Source of the DNA: Staphylococcus sp. ACRSN
Lineage (GTDB): Bacteria > Bacillota > Bacilli > Staphylococcales > Staphylococcaceae
NCBI RefSeq assembly: GCF_022346615.1
Contig: NZ_JAKRNS010000001.1
Location: 62,001-126,000, forward strand
Length of the DNA stretch: 64,000 nt
Direction: 5' to 3'
Position numbers and translations under genes: made by a program. Below the pieces are notes generated by a model. That model ran no database searches. It was given only the letters and a program-made list of their open reading frames with translations, and was not told the origin of the DNA. Positions 19,768 to 32,003 of this stretch are shown in pieces (the first letter of the stretch is position 1; every line of letters starts with the position of its first letter).

Positions 19768-22452
19768 TTATTCTTCTGTATCGTCTTCATTATCTGCATT
19801 TTCAATATCTTCATTAACTCGGTCCATAAAGTCTTGTCTCAATTCTTGACGCTCTCCATTTTCAGTAGGTGCTGTAGCATCACTTGTAGTGTCATCAACT
19901 ACCTCTGTATGAATGGCATTACCTGGTGCATCACCTTCAACAACTGTTTCATTAGCTACATCTGTTGTTTCAGCGTCTATAGCTGTAGTTTCTTCATCAG
20001 CTATTTCTTCATCATCTTCATTTACTTTAGCTACCGTAGAAACATATTGTTCATCGCTCAATTTAATCAATCTTACACCTTGAGCTGCACGACCATTTTG
20101 AGATATATCTTGTACATCGATTCTTATAATAACACCTGAATTCGTTACAACCATCAAGTCTTCTTCACCGTTTACAGTCGTAATACATACGATGTTACCA
20201 TTACGTTCTGTAACTGTAGCTGTCTTAATACCTTTACCGCCACGGTTTGAAAGTCGATAATCATTCACTGGTGTACGTTTTCCATAACCATTTTCAGTAA
20301 CAACTAAAATTTCATCATCACTATCTGATTTTGCAACATCTAAGCCAATTACTTTATCGCCTTCTCTAAGTGTTATACCTTTAACACCTGCTGCCGTACG
20401 ACCTAATGGGCGTAATGCAGTTTCTGGAAAACGAATAAGTGAAGCATGTGATGTTCCGATAAGGATATCATCTTGACCATCAGTTAAACGCACTGCAATA
20501 AGTTCATCATCATCTTTGAAACCAATCGCAATCTTACCGTTTTTATTGATATGTGAGAAGTTACTCAACGCTGAGCGTTTTACGATACCTTTGAGTGTAG
20601 CAAAGACTAAATAATCATCTTCACTTTCTAAATCTTTAACGGCAATCATCGTACTGATTACTTCATCATGATCTAACTCTATCGCATTGACGACAGGAAT
20701 ACCTTTAGATTGGCGTGATAACTCAGGTACTTCATAACCTTTAAGTTTGTATACACGTCCTTTATTAGTAAAGAACAATACATTATCATGCGTACTCAAT
20801 GTCACCAGTTGACTCACAAAATCTTCTTCTAATGTATTCATACCTTGTACGCCACGGCCACCACGATGTTGTGCTCTATAAGTTGAAACTGGTAAACGTT
20901 TAATATAGTTGTTGTGACTTAATGTGATAACAATTTGTTCTTCAGGAATTAAATCTTCATCTTCTATATTGTCTAAACCGCCTAATTGAATTTCTGTAAG
21001 ACGTTCATCACCAAATCTCTCACGTACTTCTATAAGTTCATCACGGACAATTTGTAATAATTTCTCTTCGTCTGCTAGTATTTCTTGTAATTCTTTAATA
21101 TAAGCAATTAAATTGTTATATTCTTCCTCAATCTTATCTCTCTCTAATCCAGTCAAACGTCTTAAACGCATATCTAAAATAGCCTGTGCTTGTCGTTCAG
21201 ATAATTTAAAACGTTCTTGTAAGCTCACCATTGCAACTTTATCTGTATCAGATTCACGGATTGTTGAAATAATTTCATCAATATGATCTAACGCTATTCT
21301 TAAACCTTCTAGGATATGCGCACGATCTTGTGCTTTCTTCAAGTTATACTCAGTACGTCTTCTAACTACTATTTTTTGATGTTCTAGATATTCTACTAAA
21401 GCTTCTTTCAAATTGATTAGCTTTGGTCTACCTTTAACAAGTGCAATCATGTTTACACCAAATGATGTTTGTAGCGGTGTTTGTTTGTATAAATTATTCA
21501 ATATAACACTCGCATTGGCATCTTTACGAATATCAATAACGACTCTAACACCTGTACGTAAACTTGTTTCGTCACGTAAATCTGTAATACCTTCAATTTT
21601 CTTATCACGCGCTAATTCTGCGATTTTTTCAATCATACGTGCTTTATTGACTTGGTATGGAATTTCGGTAACAACGATACGTTGACGACCGCCACCACGT
21701 TCTTCAATTTCAGCACGAGCACGCATTTGAATTGATCCACGACCTGTTTCATAAGCGCGTCGAATACCACTTTTACCCATAATTAAACCAGCAGTAGGGA
21801 AGTCTGGTCCTTGAATATTTTCCATTAATTCTGCAATCGTAATATCTGAGTTATAACTTAAACTTAAAATCCCATCAATGACTTCTGTAAGGTTATGTGG
21901 TGGAATGTTTGTTGCCATACCAACAGCGATACCTGATGCTCCATTAACCAATAGGTTAGGGAATCTTGCAGGTAAGACTGACGGCTCTCTTTCATTTCCA
22001 TCATAGTTATCAATGAAATCAATCGTATCTTTATTTAAATCTTTCAGTAATTCTAAAGTGATTTTAGTCATACGTGCTTCTGTATAACGCATGGCAGCAG
22101 CGCCATCACCATCCATGGAACCAAAGTTACCTTGTCCATCAACTAAAGGATATCGATAGCTGAATTCTTGTGCCATTCTTACCATTGCTTCGTAAATAGA
22201 TGAGTCACCGTGAGGGTGATATTTACCCATTACATCCCCGACAATACGTGCTGATTTTTTATATGATTTATCAGGTGTCATACCTTGTTCATTCAATCCA
22301 TATAGTATACGACGATGTACTGGTTTCAAACCATCTCTAACATCTGGTAAAGCACGTGAAACGATAACGCTCATCGCATAATCTAAAAACGATTCACGCA
22401 TCTCATTCGTAATATTTCGTTCATTAATTCTTGATTCAGGTAATTCAGCCAT
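19768..22452 (-). CDS. gyrA: DNA gyrase subunit A
   Basis: Breakage-rejoining subunit of gyrase. Catalytic Tyr123 in MRYTEARM; the quinolone region [12 protein letters not shown] has Ser84, Ser85 and Glu88, i.e. the usual unmutated residues. The C-terminal beta-pinwheel has GyrA-box-like [14 protein letters not shown] sequence, and the last 70 residues are acidic and low complexity ([22 protein letters not shown]). I start at [10 protein letters not shown] (894 residues), since GAAGGAGG lies 8 bases before this ATG; the frame is open six codons further with TTG. It follows gyrB by about 35 bp. Confidence 0.97.
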   Translation of the reverse strand: MAELPESRINERNITNEMRESFLDYAMSVIVSRALPDVRDGLKPVHRRILYGLNEQGMTPDKSYKKSARIVGDVMGKYHPHGDSSIYEAMVRMAQEFSYRYPLVDGQGNFGSMDGDGAAAMRYTEARMTKITLELLKDLNKDTIDFIDNYDGNEREPSVLPARFPNLLVNGASGIAVGMATNIPPHNLTEVIDGILSLSYNSDITIAELMENIQGPDFPTAGLIMGKSGIRRAYETGRGSIQMRARAEIEERGGGRQRIVVTEIPYQVNKARMIEKIAELARDKKIEGITDLRDETSLRTGVRVVIDIRKDANASVILNNLYKQTPLQTSFGVNMIALVKGRPKLINLKEALVEYLEHQKIVVRRRTEYNLKKAQDRAHILEGLRIALDHIDEIISTIRESDTDKVAMVSLQERFKLSERQAQAILDMRLRRLTGLERDKIEEEYNNLIAYIKELQEILADEEKLLQIVRDELIEVRERFGDERLTEIQLGGLDNIEDEDLIPEEQIVITLSHNNYIKRLPVSTYRAQHRGGRGVQGMNTLEEDFVSQLVTLSTHDNVLFFTNKGRVYKLKGYEVPELSRQSKGIPVVNAIELDHDEVISTMIAVKDLESEDDYLVFATLKGIVKRSALSNFSHINKNGKIAIGFKDDDELIAVRLTDGQDDILIGTSHASLIRFPETALRPLGRTAAGVKGITLREGDKVIGLDVAKSDSDDEILVVTENGYGKRTPVNDYRLSNRGGKGIKTATVTERNGNIVCITTVNGEEDLMVVTNSGVIIRIDVQDISQNGRAAQGVRLIKLSDEQYVSTVAKVNEDDEEIADEETTAIDAETTDVANETVVEGDAPGNAIHTEVVDDTTSDATAPTENGERQELRQDFMDRVNEDIENADNEDDTEE

Positions 22453-22487
22453 CAAGATATCCTCCTTCAAAAATTCAGTTCATCGAT

Positions 22488-24431
<1,944 letters not shown>

Positions 24432-25547
24432 TTACTTTATAATTTCGCCTTGATTAATGCGATAAAGTTTAGCGTTCTTCATAATTTCATGATCTATACC
24501 ATCAACTGATGTCGTCGTTACAAAAGTTTGAACTTTATGTTGTATCGTGCTTAATAAATGCGTTTGACGAGAATCATCTAATTCACTTAAGACATCATCC
24601 AACAAAAGAATTGGATACTCCCCTACTTCGATATTCATCAACTCAATCTCTGCTAATTTAATCGATAAGGCAGTCGTCCTTTGTTGTCCTTGGGATCCAT
24701 ATGTCTGCGCATCCATCCCGTTGACGTTAAAACCTAAGTCATCTCTGTGTGGGCCGTATAAACAGACGCCACGATCTTTCTCACGTTCCATGTTGTCATT
24801 AAGCAATGTTAAGACTTCCTCTAGACGTTCCGTTTCACTTTTATCCTCTTCGTCAAGCTTGATACTTGGCAAATACTTTAAAGATAAAGTTTCTCGTTCA
24901 TCTGTAATACCAGAATGAATCGGTTTTGCTAATGATTCTAATTCTTGAATAAAATGTTTACGTCTTTCCGTCACTTTAAGCGCGTATTCAGCAAATTGTT
25001 GATTTAAGACTTCTAGCATTGTACTGTCCGTCTTTTGACCGTACTGTAATTGCTTTAGATAATTGTTCTTTTGCTTTAATATTCTTTGATATTGCGACAA
25101 ATCATTGAGATATACTGCTGAAATTTGTCCTAATTCCATATCTATAAATCTTCGTCGTACTTGTGGCGAACCTTTAACGATATTTAAATCTTCCGGCGCA
25201 AATAGTACGACATTCAAATGGCCGATATACTGTGTCAGTCTACTTTGCTCTAAGTGATTGATTTTTACTTGCTTACCTTTTTTGGTGATATACATCGTAA
25301 GTGGCATCTCGCCATATCGATAGCTTAGTTCACCCTCTATTTTAGCATAGTCACTGTCAAAACGTATAAGCTCCTTATCATTTGACGTACGATGACTTTT
25401 TGCTAGTGCTAGTGTATAAATGGATTCCAGTAGATTTGTCTTTCCTTGTGCATTTTCGCCAATTAATATATTGACTTCAGGATGACATTCTATAGAAATG
25501 GATTCATAGTTACGATAGTGCTCTAGCTGAAGCGCTTTTAATTTCAT
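24432..25547 (-). CDS. recF: RecF, recombination mediator ATPase
   Basis: SMC-like ATPase that helps load RecA at gaps with RecO and RecR. Walker [14 protein letters not shown] (about 30-42), signature [13 protein letters not shown] and Walker [12 protein letters not shown] are in the expected order in 371 residues. The ATG overlaps the yaaA stop (ATGA), so it is translationally coupled. Confidence 0.96.
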   Translation of the reverse strand: MKLKALQLEHYRNYESISIECHPEVNILIGENAQGKTNLLESIYTLALAKSHRTSNDKELIRFDSDYAKIEGELSYRYGEMPLTMYITKKGKQVKINHLEQSRLTQYIGHLNVVLFAPEDLNIVKGSPQVRRRFIDMELGQISAVYLNDLSQYQRILKQKNNYLKQLQYGQKTDSTMLEVLNQQFAEYALKVTERRKHFIQELESLAKPIHSGITDERETLSLKYLPSIKLDEEDKSETERLEEVLTLLNDNMEREKDRGVCLYGPHRDDLGFNVNGMDAQTYGSQGQQRTTALSIKLAEIELMNIEVGEYPILLLDDVLSELDDSRQTHLLSTIQHKVQTFVTTTSVDGIDHEIMKNAKLYRINQGEIIK

Positions 25548-25777
25548 TCTTCACCTTGTTGAATGATTAAAAATGACCCAACTTCAGGTATTTCCAGACT
25601 ATCTTGATGATTTAGTTTTTTACCTCGACGTGTTTCACGTTCGCCATTTATCATGACCTCAAAATCTTGTAAGAACCATTTCGCCTGGCCACCAGATTCG
25701 ATAATACCTTCTGTCTTTAGAAATTGTCCTAATGTGATGTCGCCATCTACAATTACTTCTTCAACCAAATCAATCAC
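25544..25777 (-). CDS. yaaA: S4 domain protein YaaA
   Basis: Small (77 residues) S4-type RNA-binding protein, always found between dnaN and recF in Firmicutes and linked to ribosome assembly. Motif [20 protein letters not shown] (about 27-46) followed by RRGKKL. First gene of the yaaA-recF-gyrB-gyrA unit. Confidence 0.93.
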   Translation of the reverse strand: MIDLVEEVIVDGDITLGQFLKTEGIIESGGQAKWFLQDFEVMINGERETRRGKKLNHQDSLEIPEVGSFLIIQQGEE

Positions 25778-26229
25778 TCCATTTCTTTATAAGCTCATTA
25801 ATATATTATACATTTTTTAGCGCTAAATTTCATGTAAAATACAGTTAGAAATCGCTTTCTTTCAATATATTTTGCCTTATTTCTAAATATGTTATCCAAA
25901 TGTGCTTATCTTTATTGTTTTACTTATATTATTATACCAAATTTTAACTCTTACTTATTAATTTCTTTTAGCATGTTTTTGCTTCAACGTGTTAAATTTT
26001 CAAATCCACTGTTTTATATTTTTTCAAAAATAATTTAGAGCTCATTTATTTGAAATTTCACTAGAGGCATTTTAAGACTATTTATAGCCTTATTTTAAAA
26101 TTTAGGGACGATTTATCCATTTCCATCTATAAATGAGCTATTTATGGCTTATATGGCTTTTAAAACGATACTCTCTAAAAAACTGCAGAAAAATTTTAAT
26201 TGTAATGACTTTTAATCATATGCAGATAC
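25778..26229. other. long AT-rich dnaN-yaaA spacer with a long-range inverted repeat
   Basis: No credible gene. It must hold the yaaA promoter. AGCTCATTTAT (about 26039-26049) and ATAAATGAGCT (about 26129-26139) are perfect 11-bp inverted arms about 80 bases apart, and TATTTATAGCC and TATTTATGGC recur between and beside them. This could be a structured leader RNA of the recF-gyrBA operon or a DNA element. Confidence 0.4.
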
Positions 26230-26262
26230 AAAAAAGACCTAGACATCACATGTCTAGATCTT
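26230..26262 (-). terminator. terminator after dnaN
   Basis: AAGACCTAGACAT (26234-26246) and ATGTCTAGATCTT (26250-26262) make a nearly perfect stem with a 3-base loop; T6 follows on the minus strand. Confidence 0.85.
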
Positions 26263-26294
26263 GATTTAACCCATATGTCATAAAAAAATTAAAA

Positions 26295-27428
26295 TTAATA
26301 AGTTCTGATAGGTAAAATTAATTGTGTAACAGAATCGTCTTCTTTAGGTTTCAAAATGAATGGTTTCATCGTACCAAAGAATTCAATTTCAACTTCATCA
26401 TTATCGATTGCTTTTAATGCATCCATCATATATTTAGAGTTGAATGAAATTTTAAGGTTGCCACCTTCAACATTATTTGCGCTCACTTCTTCTTTTACAG
26501 TACCAATTTCTGGAGATGTTGAAGATAATTCTACTAATTCATTACCAGTACTTAGTTTAATAACGTTATTTCCACCTTCACGTGCTAATAAAGATGCACG
26601 ATCAATTGCATGATAGAAATCACCATTATCAATTCCTAATTTAAATTCATAGTTCTCTGGGAATAGACGAGAAGTATCTGGATAGTGACCTTCTAATAAA
26701 CGTGAAATAAAGTTTACATTCCCAACTTTGAATAGCACTTGGTTTGATGCAAAGAAAATATCAATGTCTTCTTCACTATCAGTCATAATTTTATTTAATT
26801 CTGATAATGCTTTACCAGGAATGATGACATTTTTATTTTCTAAATTATCTTCTAATGCTACTTTTCTAACCGCTAAACGATGTGAATCTGTAGCTGTGCA
26901 TATTAATTCATTTTCTTGTATAAGCCAATTCACACCAGTAAGTACTGGGCGTGTTTCTGACGTGGACACTGCGAAATTTGTTTGTGCTATCACGTTTTTT
27001 AATACTTTAACTGATAATTGAATTGCATCGTCTCTAGAAACTTGTGGTAATAATGGATATTGATCAGGATCTAATCCACTTAAGTTAAATTCTGAATGAC
27101 CAGATGTAATTAATGTTTGGAATTGTTCATTTGTAGAAAGTTTAACTTCTTTACCTGGTAATTTTTTAATTATGTCTACAAAGAAACGACCTGGAAGTAC
27201 AACAGATCCAGTTTCTGCAATTTCAACAATATCTTCCCCATCAACTTGTTTAGGAATTGTAATCTCTATTGAAATTTCTGAATCAGATCCAGTAAGTATT
27301 ACTTCGTTATCTTTAGCGTCAATTTTTATACCAGTTAAGATAGGTAATGTAGTTCTTGGTGAGATGGCTTTAAGTGTGTCATTTAATTGATTAATAAAAT
27401 AATCTCTTCTAATTGTGAATTCCATCAT
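26295..27428 (-). CDS. dnaN: DNA polymerase III beta sliding clamp
   Basis: Ring-shaped processivity clamp of the replicative polymerase, with three similar domains across 377 residues. MMEFTIRRDYFINQL start, and C-terminal VTQLILPIRTY are characteristic. AAGGAG lies 7 bases before the first of two ATG codons. Downstream of dnaA, after the unwinding element. Confidence 0.97.
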   Translation of the reverse strand: MMEFTIRRDYFINQLNDTLKAISPRTTLPILTGIKIDAKDNEVILTGSDSEISIEITIPKQVDGEDIVEIAETGSVVLPGRFFVDIIKKLPGKEVKLSTNEQFQTLITSGHSEFNLSGLDPDQYPLLPQVSRDDAIQLSVKVLKNVIAQTNFAVSTSETRPVLTGVNWLIQENELICTATDSHRLAVRKVALEDNLENKNVIIPGKALSELNKIMTDSEEDIDIFFASNQVLFKVGNVNFISRLLEGHYPDTSRLFPENYEFKLGIDNGDFYHAIDRASLLAREGGNNVIKLSTGNELVELSSTSPEIGTVKEEVSANNVEGGNLKISFNSKYMMDALKAIDNDEVEIEFFGTMKPFILKPKEDDSVTQLILPIRTY

Positions 27429-27451
27429 TTTTAAACTCCTTCCAGTCGTTT

Positions 27452-27600
27452 ATATATAAATTATATAGGTTTTAAAACCGTAGTAATAGTAGTAGGGCCT
27501 GTGAATTAGTGGATAACTGAAATTTTTTCAATGGTGACATCGTTTATCGACTGTGGATAACTTGTGTGTAGTGTGTATTACTTTTGCACATTGTCCACAA
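27452..27600. other. oriC unwinding unit (DnaA boxes, DnaA-trios, AT-rich DUE)
   Basis: Read on the minus strand from dnaA: TTATCCACA (27552-27560), then TTATCCACT (27508-27516) and TAATTCACA (27500-27508), a short GC-rich GGCCC, a run of DnaA-trios (TACTACTATTACTAC, 27480-27494), and an AT-rich stretch (about 27452-27478). Further boxes TTTTGCACA (27582-27590) and TTGTCCACA (27591-27599) are on the plus strand. This is the same order as the Bacillus subtilis basal unwinding system. Confidence 0.9.
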
Positions 27601-27669
27601 TTACTAAAATTTATGTCAGTACGTTATTCCTCAAATTCAAAAGTTTAATCTGTTATAATACAGCTTTTT

Positions 27670-29037
27670 TTATTGGTTTCTTATTTCTTTTTCAAGATTC
27701 TCTACTTCTTGCTTAAATGTTGGATCATTTTTAATATCCTTTAATATCTTTTCATGTGCATGAATCACTGTTGTATGATCACGACCTCCGAATTCTTCTC
27801 CAATTTTTGGCAATGAAAAATCCGTTAACTCGCGTGATAGATACATCGCAATTTGGCGTGGATATGCGATAGATTTGGTACGTTTTTTTGCACTAAAATC
27901 TTCAATTTTCACACTATAATATTGACCAACAATTTTCTGAATATCTTGAATGGTGATTTTCTTAGATTTAGGTGCTTGAATAATATCTTTTAAGGCAGCT
28001 GCCGTTAACTCGGTTGTTATCGGTTGTCCTTGTAATTTAGAAAAGGCTAAAACGCGTGTTAATGCACCTTCCAATTCACGAATATTCGATTGAATTTGAT
28101 TCGCTATATAAGTAAGTGCTTCAGATGGAATATTTAAATTCTCTTCTTCGATTTTTTTGTGTAAAATCGCCATTCGCGTTTCGTAATCAGGTGGCGTAAT
28201 ATCAACGATTAGTCCCCATTCAAAGCGTGAACGCAAACGATCCTCTAACTTTGCAATTTCTTTTGGCGGTCTATCACTTGATATTACTATTTGCTTATTC
28301 GCTTGATGCAATTCATTAAAAGTATGGAAAAATTCTTCTTGTGTTTGTTCTTTATTTTGAATGAATTGAATATCATCGATTAGCAAGACATCAATATTAC
28401 GATATTTTTCTCTAAATTGTTCCGTTTTATTATCACGAATTGATTTAATAAATTCGTTCGTAAATTTTTCACTAGAAGTATAAATCACTTTCGCATTAGG
28501 GTTGTTGGCTAATACATAATGTCCAATTGCATGCATTAGATGCGTTTTACCTAATCCAACACCACCATAAATGAAAAGCGGGTTATAAGCTTGTGCTGGT
28601 GCTTCTGCAACAGCTAAACTTGCTGCATGTGGAAACCTGTTGCCGGGACCGATAACAAAAGTTTCAAAAGTATTATGCATATTAAATTGTTCGTCGCCAA
28701 TTCTTGCTTCATCAACACCAGAGTTGTATGTATCCTTTGGTTGTTGAGGTTGATTCTTATTCTGATCTGCATCAGATTTCATATTCTCTAATTCATCTTC
28801 AGAATAGAACACAGGCATAATTTCATGTCCAATTGCCTCATATAATGCGGTTTGAATAATTTCAACATAGTGCGATTTTAACCAATTGGCCACAAATGGA
28901 TCATCGATAACAATCACTGCTTCATCATTTTCTAATGAATGTAATTTGGTATCTTTAAGAAAAGTTTGATAGCTAGGATAACTTACTTTTTCTTGAGCCA
29001 AGGTAAGGACTTTTTCCCAAATTTCATGTTCTGACAT
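27670..29037 (-). CDS. dnaA: Chromosomal replication initiator DnaA
   Basis: AAA+ ATPase that opens oriC. Domain I (1-80) and a low-complexity linker (about 85-115, [13 protein letters not shown]), Walker [11 protein letters not shown], Walker [10 protein letters not shown], and domain IV helix-turn-helix with [15 protein letters not shown] start at [10 protein letters not shown] (29035-29037; 455 residues), with GGAG 10 bases upstream; the frame is open 17 codons further without a ribosome site. Domain I and the linker differ from S. aureus more than the rest, which helps indicate another species. Confidence 0.97.
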   Translation of the reverse strand: MSEHEIWEKVLTLAQEKVSYPSYQTFLKDTKLHSLENDEAVIVIDDPFVANWLKSHYVEIIQTALYEAIGHEIMPVFYSEDELENMKSDADQNKNQPQQPKDTYNSGVDEARIGDEQFNMHNTFETFVIGPGNRFPHAASLAVAEAPAQAYNPLFIYGGVGLGKTHLMHAIGHYVLANNPNAKVIYTSSEKFTNEFIKSIRDNKTEQFREKYRNIDVLLIDDIQFIQNKEQTQEEFFHTFNELHQANKQIVISSDRPPKEIAKLEDRLRSRFEWGLIVDITPPDYETRMAILHKKIEEENLNIPSEALTYIANQIQSNIRELEGALTRVLAFSKLQGQPITTELTAAALKDIIQAPKSKKITIQDIQKIVGQYYSVKIEDFSAKKRTKSIAYPRQIAMYLSRELTDFSLPKIGEEFGGRDHTTVIHAHEKILKDIKNDPTFKQEVENLEKEIRNQ

Positions 29038-29072
29038 AATTAACAAACTCCATATATAGTAAATTTTAAAAG

Positions 29073-29376
29073 TTATACACAAAATCAAGTGCAGTGGATA
29101 AACTAAATCACAAGCTGTTGATAATTATCCACAAGTTAATAACAATCAGTGGATAACTCAACCAACCTTTGAAACTATCCACAGCATTTTGTATATAATT
29201 TAATAAATCAAACCCTTGATGTATCAATAACTATATGACTTATCCACACAATTATACTTTTTAACATCAACCTCTGTCAAATAGCTGTGAATTTGTTATT
29301 AAACTATCTAAAAACTTGTGAATGGGCTATAAATTATCCACAGTAACTTAGAAATATACTGTGAATAAGTGGATAA
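29073..29376. other. oriC DnaA-box cluster upstream of dnaA
   Basis: Perfect TTATCCACA at 29125-29133, 29240-29248 and 29334-29342; TTATACACA at 29073-29081; TTATTCACA on the minus strand at 29360-29368; one-mismatch boxes at 29093-29101, 29148-29156, 29175-29183 and 29368-29376. This is the upstream half of a bipartite origin. Gene orientation also switches here, minus to the left and plus to the right. Confidence 0.92.
29251..29280 (-). promoter_or_regulatory. dnaA promoter with autoregulatory DnaA box
   Basis: Consensus TTGACA (29275-29280), 18-base spacer, TATAAT (29251-29256) on the minus strand. A perfect DnaA box (29240-29248) covers the expected start point, the usual arrangement for DnaA autorepression. 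The leader to the dnaA ATG is about 200 bases and full of boxes. Confidence 0.85.
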
Positions 29377-29571
29377 CTTTGCGAAAGGAATAGTATATCA
29401 GAAAAAGTAGCACTTGTGGGTTTGGGAAATAATTTATAAAAAATGTATGGAAAATGTATAAAGTTAAAATGGATGTAAAATCATCATTAGCAGCACGTTA
29501 AAAAATACTATAATATCGGTATTTAGATGTAAGTTTCATAAAGAATAAGTAATAGAAGTAACCTATATAAT

Positions 29572-29628
29572 AGGAGGAAAGGAACAATTAACGCTTTTTT
29601 AGTAATTAAATTCGTACTTGCTTTATAA
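29572..29628 (+). other. strong ribosome site followed by a 13-codon frame without a normal start
   Basis: AGGAGG (29572-29577) is followed after 9 bases by ATT and an open frame INAFLVIKFVLAL ending in TAA at 29626-29628. No ATG, GTG or TTG lies at a suitable distance. It may be a leader peptide starting with ATT, a decayed start codon, or coincidence. It lies between oriC and rpmH. Confidence 0.3.
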
Positions 29629-29646
29629 AATATATTTTGTTATATT
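29618..29646 (+). promoter_or_regulatory. candidate promoter for rpmH-rnpA
   Basis: TTGCTT (29618-29623), 17-base spacer, TATATT (29641-29646), about 120 bases before rpmH. The -35 is imperfect. Confidence 0.45.
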
Positions 29647-29769
29647 GTAGTAGTTGCTTGAATTATGACTAGGAATTTATAAAGTTAAATCAAGACTTAA
29701 AGCAGAAGCGTATATCAATCTTATCTATATAACTGTTAGATAACCGAATAAATATGGAGGTGTTTTTAC

Positions 29770-29907
29770 ATGGTAAAACGTACTTATCAACCAAATAAAC
29801 GTAAACATAGTAAAGTTCATGGTTTCAGAAAGCGCATGAGCACAAAAAATGGCCGTAAAGTTTTAGCGCGTCGTCGTCGTAAAGGCCGTAAAGTTTTATC
29901 AGCATAA
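29770..29907 (+). CDS. rpmH: 50S ribosomal protein L34
   Basis: Very basic 45-residue ribosomal protein, [20 protein letters not shown] at the N-terminus and [12 protein letters not shown] at the end, the full family length. GGAGG lies 8 bases before ATG. First gene to the right of oriC, followed by a hairpin terminator and then rnpA. Confidence 0.97.
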
Positions 29908-29938
29908 GATCACTGACTCATCAGTGGTCTTTTTTTTA
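29907..29938 (+). terminator. hairpin terminator between rpmH and rnpA
   Basis: AGATCACTGA and TCAGTGGTCT form a 10-bp stem with one wobble and a 4-base loop, then T7. It overlaps the rpmH stop and should lower rnpA expression relative to rpmH. Confidence 0.85.
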
Positions 29939-30064
29939 GGTTTTAAATAAATTAAAATACGCTACGTAATAATAACTGTTGCTAGTTAACGTATTAATAT
30001 AGAAGTTTGATTCAGACATATAGGTTAAATAAAATGTTACAGAAGAAGATAAGCGAGTGATGCA

Positions 30065-30412
30065 TTGGTGGAGAAAGCATATAGGATTAAAAAAAATAGT
30101 GATTTTCAATTCATCTATAAAAAAGGGAAATCAGTAGCCAATAGACAATTTGTAGTATATACAAAAACAAACAAAGAATTAGCACATTTCAGACTAGGTA
30201 TAAGTGTTTCGAAAAAAATTGGTAATGCGGTTGTGAGAAATAGAATTAAGCGAGCGATTCGTGAAAATTTCAAAGTTCATAAAGAAGATATTATTCCAAT
30301 AGATATTATAGTGATAGCTAGGCAACCAGCTAAAGATATGGACACACTGCAAATACAATCAAGTTTAGAACATGTATTGAAGATTGCAAAAGTATTTAAT
30401 AAACGTATATAG
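30065..30412 (+). CDS. rnpA: Ribonuclease P protein component
   Basis: Protein cofactor that helps the RNase P RNA bind and cleave pre-tRNA 5' leaders. The RNR signature VRNRIKRAIRENF (about 59-71) and the basic N-terminus EKAYRIKKNSDFQ are present in 115 residues. The start is TTG at 30065, as no ATG is in frame; S. aureus RnpA begins similarly (LLEKAYRI). The ribosome site GAG is weak, consistent with low expression. Confidence 0.95.
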   Translation: MVEKAYRIKKNSDFQFIYKKGKSVANRQFVVYTKTNKELAHFRLGISVSKKIGNAVVRNRIKRAIRENFKVHKEDIIPIDIIVIARQPAKDMDTLQIQSSLEHVLKIAKVFNKRI

Positions 30413-30533
30413 ATGATTAGTAGGGTAGGGGAACTTGAAGAAAGTAAGTGTAAAAATTAGACGGAAGTAAGACTTCGCTCACACAAACGTAAGGCTAACT
30501 TACTTGGCGATATCAAGCAATATATTCGCATTT

Positions 30534-30562
30534 TTGCAAAAAACTCATTACACTATTATAAT
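30534..30562 (+). promoter_or_regulatory. promoter of mnmE
   Basis: TTGCAA (30534-30539), 17-base spacer, TATAAT (30557-30562), about 45 bases before mnmE. The rnpA-mnmE spacer before it contains GAAGTAAGACTTC and AAGTAAG/CTTACTT pairings, which may form a terminator-like structure. Confidence 0.8.
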
Positions 30563-30604
30563 GAAAAAATTTATTTAACTAGACTAGTAAGGGAGGCGAG
30601 ATGG

Positions 30605-31987
30605 ATGATGGATTTAGACACGATTACGAGTATTTCTACACCGATGGGTGAAGGTGCAATAGGTATTGTACGTTTGTCTGGTGTCGATGCGATTTCAATT
30701 GCAGATAAGTTATATAAAGGACAAAAGCGTCTTGAAGATGTTACTACGCATACGATTAATTATGGTCACATTGTAGATCCAGAATCAAAGGAAGTAGTAG
30801 AGGAAGTAATGGTATCAGTGTTAAGAGGTCCAAAGACCTTTACTCGAGAAGATATCGTAGAGATTAATTGTCATGGTGGTATCTTAACAATTAATAGAGT
30901 ATTAGAATTAACGATGACTTATGGTGCACGTATTGCAGAACCTGGTGAATATACGAAACGTGCATTTTTAAATGGACGTATTGATTTATCACAAGCAGAA
31001 GCGGTGATGGACTTTATTCGTTCTAAAACCGATCGAGCATCTAAAGTTGCGATGAATCAAATTGAAGGCCGTTTAAGTGATATGATTAAGCGACAGCGAC
31101 AATCCATTCTCGAAATCCTTGCTCAAGTCGAAGTGAATATAGATTATCCCGAATATGATGATGTAGAAGATGCCACGACAGAATTTTTATTAGAGCAATC
31201 GACAAATATTAAACAAGAAATTAATAAATTGTTGGAAACCGGTGCACAAGGCAAGATTATGAGAGAAGGTCTGTCTACCGTTATCGTCGGAAAACCAAAC
31301 GTTGGTAAGTCTTCAATGCTCAATAATTTAATACAAGACAATAAAGCAATTGTAACTGAAGTTGCAGGCACAACTAGAGATACATTAGAAGAATATGTAA
31401 ATGTTAGAGGGGTGCCTTTAAGATTAGTCGATACTGCTGGTATCCGTGATACGGAAGATATTGTTGAACGTATTGGCGTTGAACGCTCTAGAAAAGCATT
31501 GAGTGAAGCTGATTTAATCTTGTTCGTATTAAACTACAATGAAACATTGTCGGCTGAAGATCGCCAATTATTTGAAGTAATTAAAAACGAAGATGCAATT
31601 GTCATTGTTAATAAGATGGATTTAGAGCAACAATTAGATATGAATGAAGTTAAGGAAATGATTGGTGATACGCCATTAATTCAAACCTCAATGCTAAAAC
31701 AAGAGGGTATTGATCAGTTAGAATTACAAATTAGAGATTTATTCTTTGGTGGCGATGTACAAAATCAAGATATGACATATGTTTCAAACTCACGTCACAT
31801 TTCATTACTAAAACAAGCTAGAAATTCAATACAAGATGCTATAGACGCTGCAGAATCAGGTGTGCCGATGGATATGGTACAAATCGATTTGACAAGAACA
31901 TGGGAAATATTAGGTGAAATTATTGGTGAGTCAGCGAGTGACGAATTAATCGATCAACTGTTTAGCCAATTCTGTTTAGGAAAATAA
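30605..31987 (+). CDS. mnmE: tRNA uridine-5-carboxymethylaminomethyl modification GTPase
   Basis: With MnmG, modifies U34 in the wobble position of several tRNAs. N-terminal tetrahydrofolate-binding domain ([16 protein letters not shown]), G domain with [17 protein letters not shown] and NKMD, and the C-terminal FCLGK catalytic Cys motif; 460 residues. Two ATG codons (30605, 30608) follow GGGAGG; the second matches S. aureus MDLDTITS. Spaced 16 bp from mnmG, so one operon. Confidence 0.97.
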   Translation: MMDLDTITSISTPMGEGAIGIVRLSGVDAISIADKLYKGQKRLEDVTTHTINYGHIVDPESKEVVEEVMVSVLRGPKTFTREDIVEINCHGGILTINRVLELTMTYGARIAEPGEYTKRAFLNGRIDLSQAEAVMDFIRSKTDRASKVAMNQIEGRLSDMIKRQRQSILEILAQVEVNIDYPEYDDVEDATTEFLLEQSTNIKQEINKLLETGAQGKIMREGLSTVIVGKPNVGKSSMLNNLIQDNKAIVTEVAGTTRDTLEEYVNVRGVPLRLVDTAGIRDTEDIVERIGVERSRKALSEADLILFVLNYNETLSAEDRQLFEVIKNEDAIVIVNKMDLEQQLDMNEVKEMIGDTPLIQTSMLKQEGIDQLELQIRDLFFGGDVQNQDMTYVSNSRHISLLKQARNSIQDAIDAAESGVPMDMVQIDLTRTWEILGEIIGESASDELIDQLFSQFCLGK

Positions 31988-32003
31988 TCAAGGAGGAAAA
32001 ATT

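Noticed and set aside
25630..25645. parS-like TGTTTCACGTTCGCC in yaaA
   Set aside because: Only the left ten bases match; the right half-site is lost.
29038..29400. Repeated TTATCCACA as a CRISPR-like array
   Set aside because: They are DnaA boxes in both orientations with irregular spacing, not CRISPR repeats; I see no CRISPR in the window.
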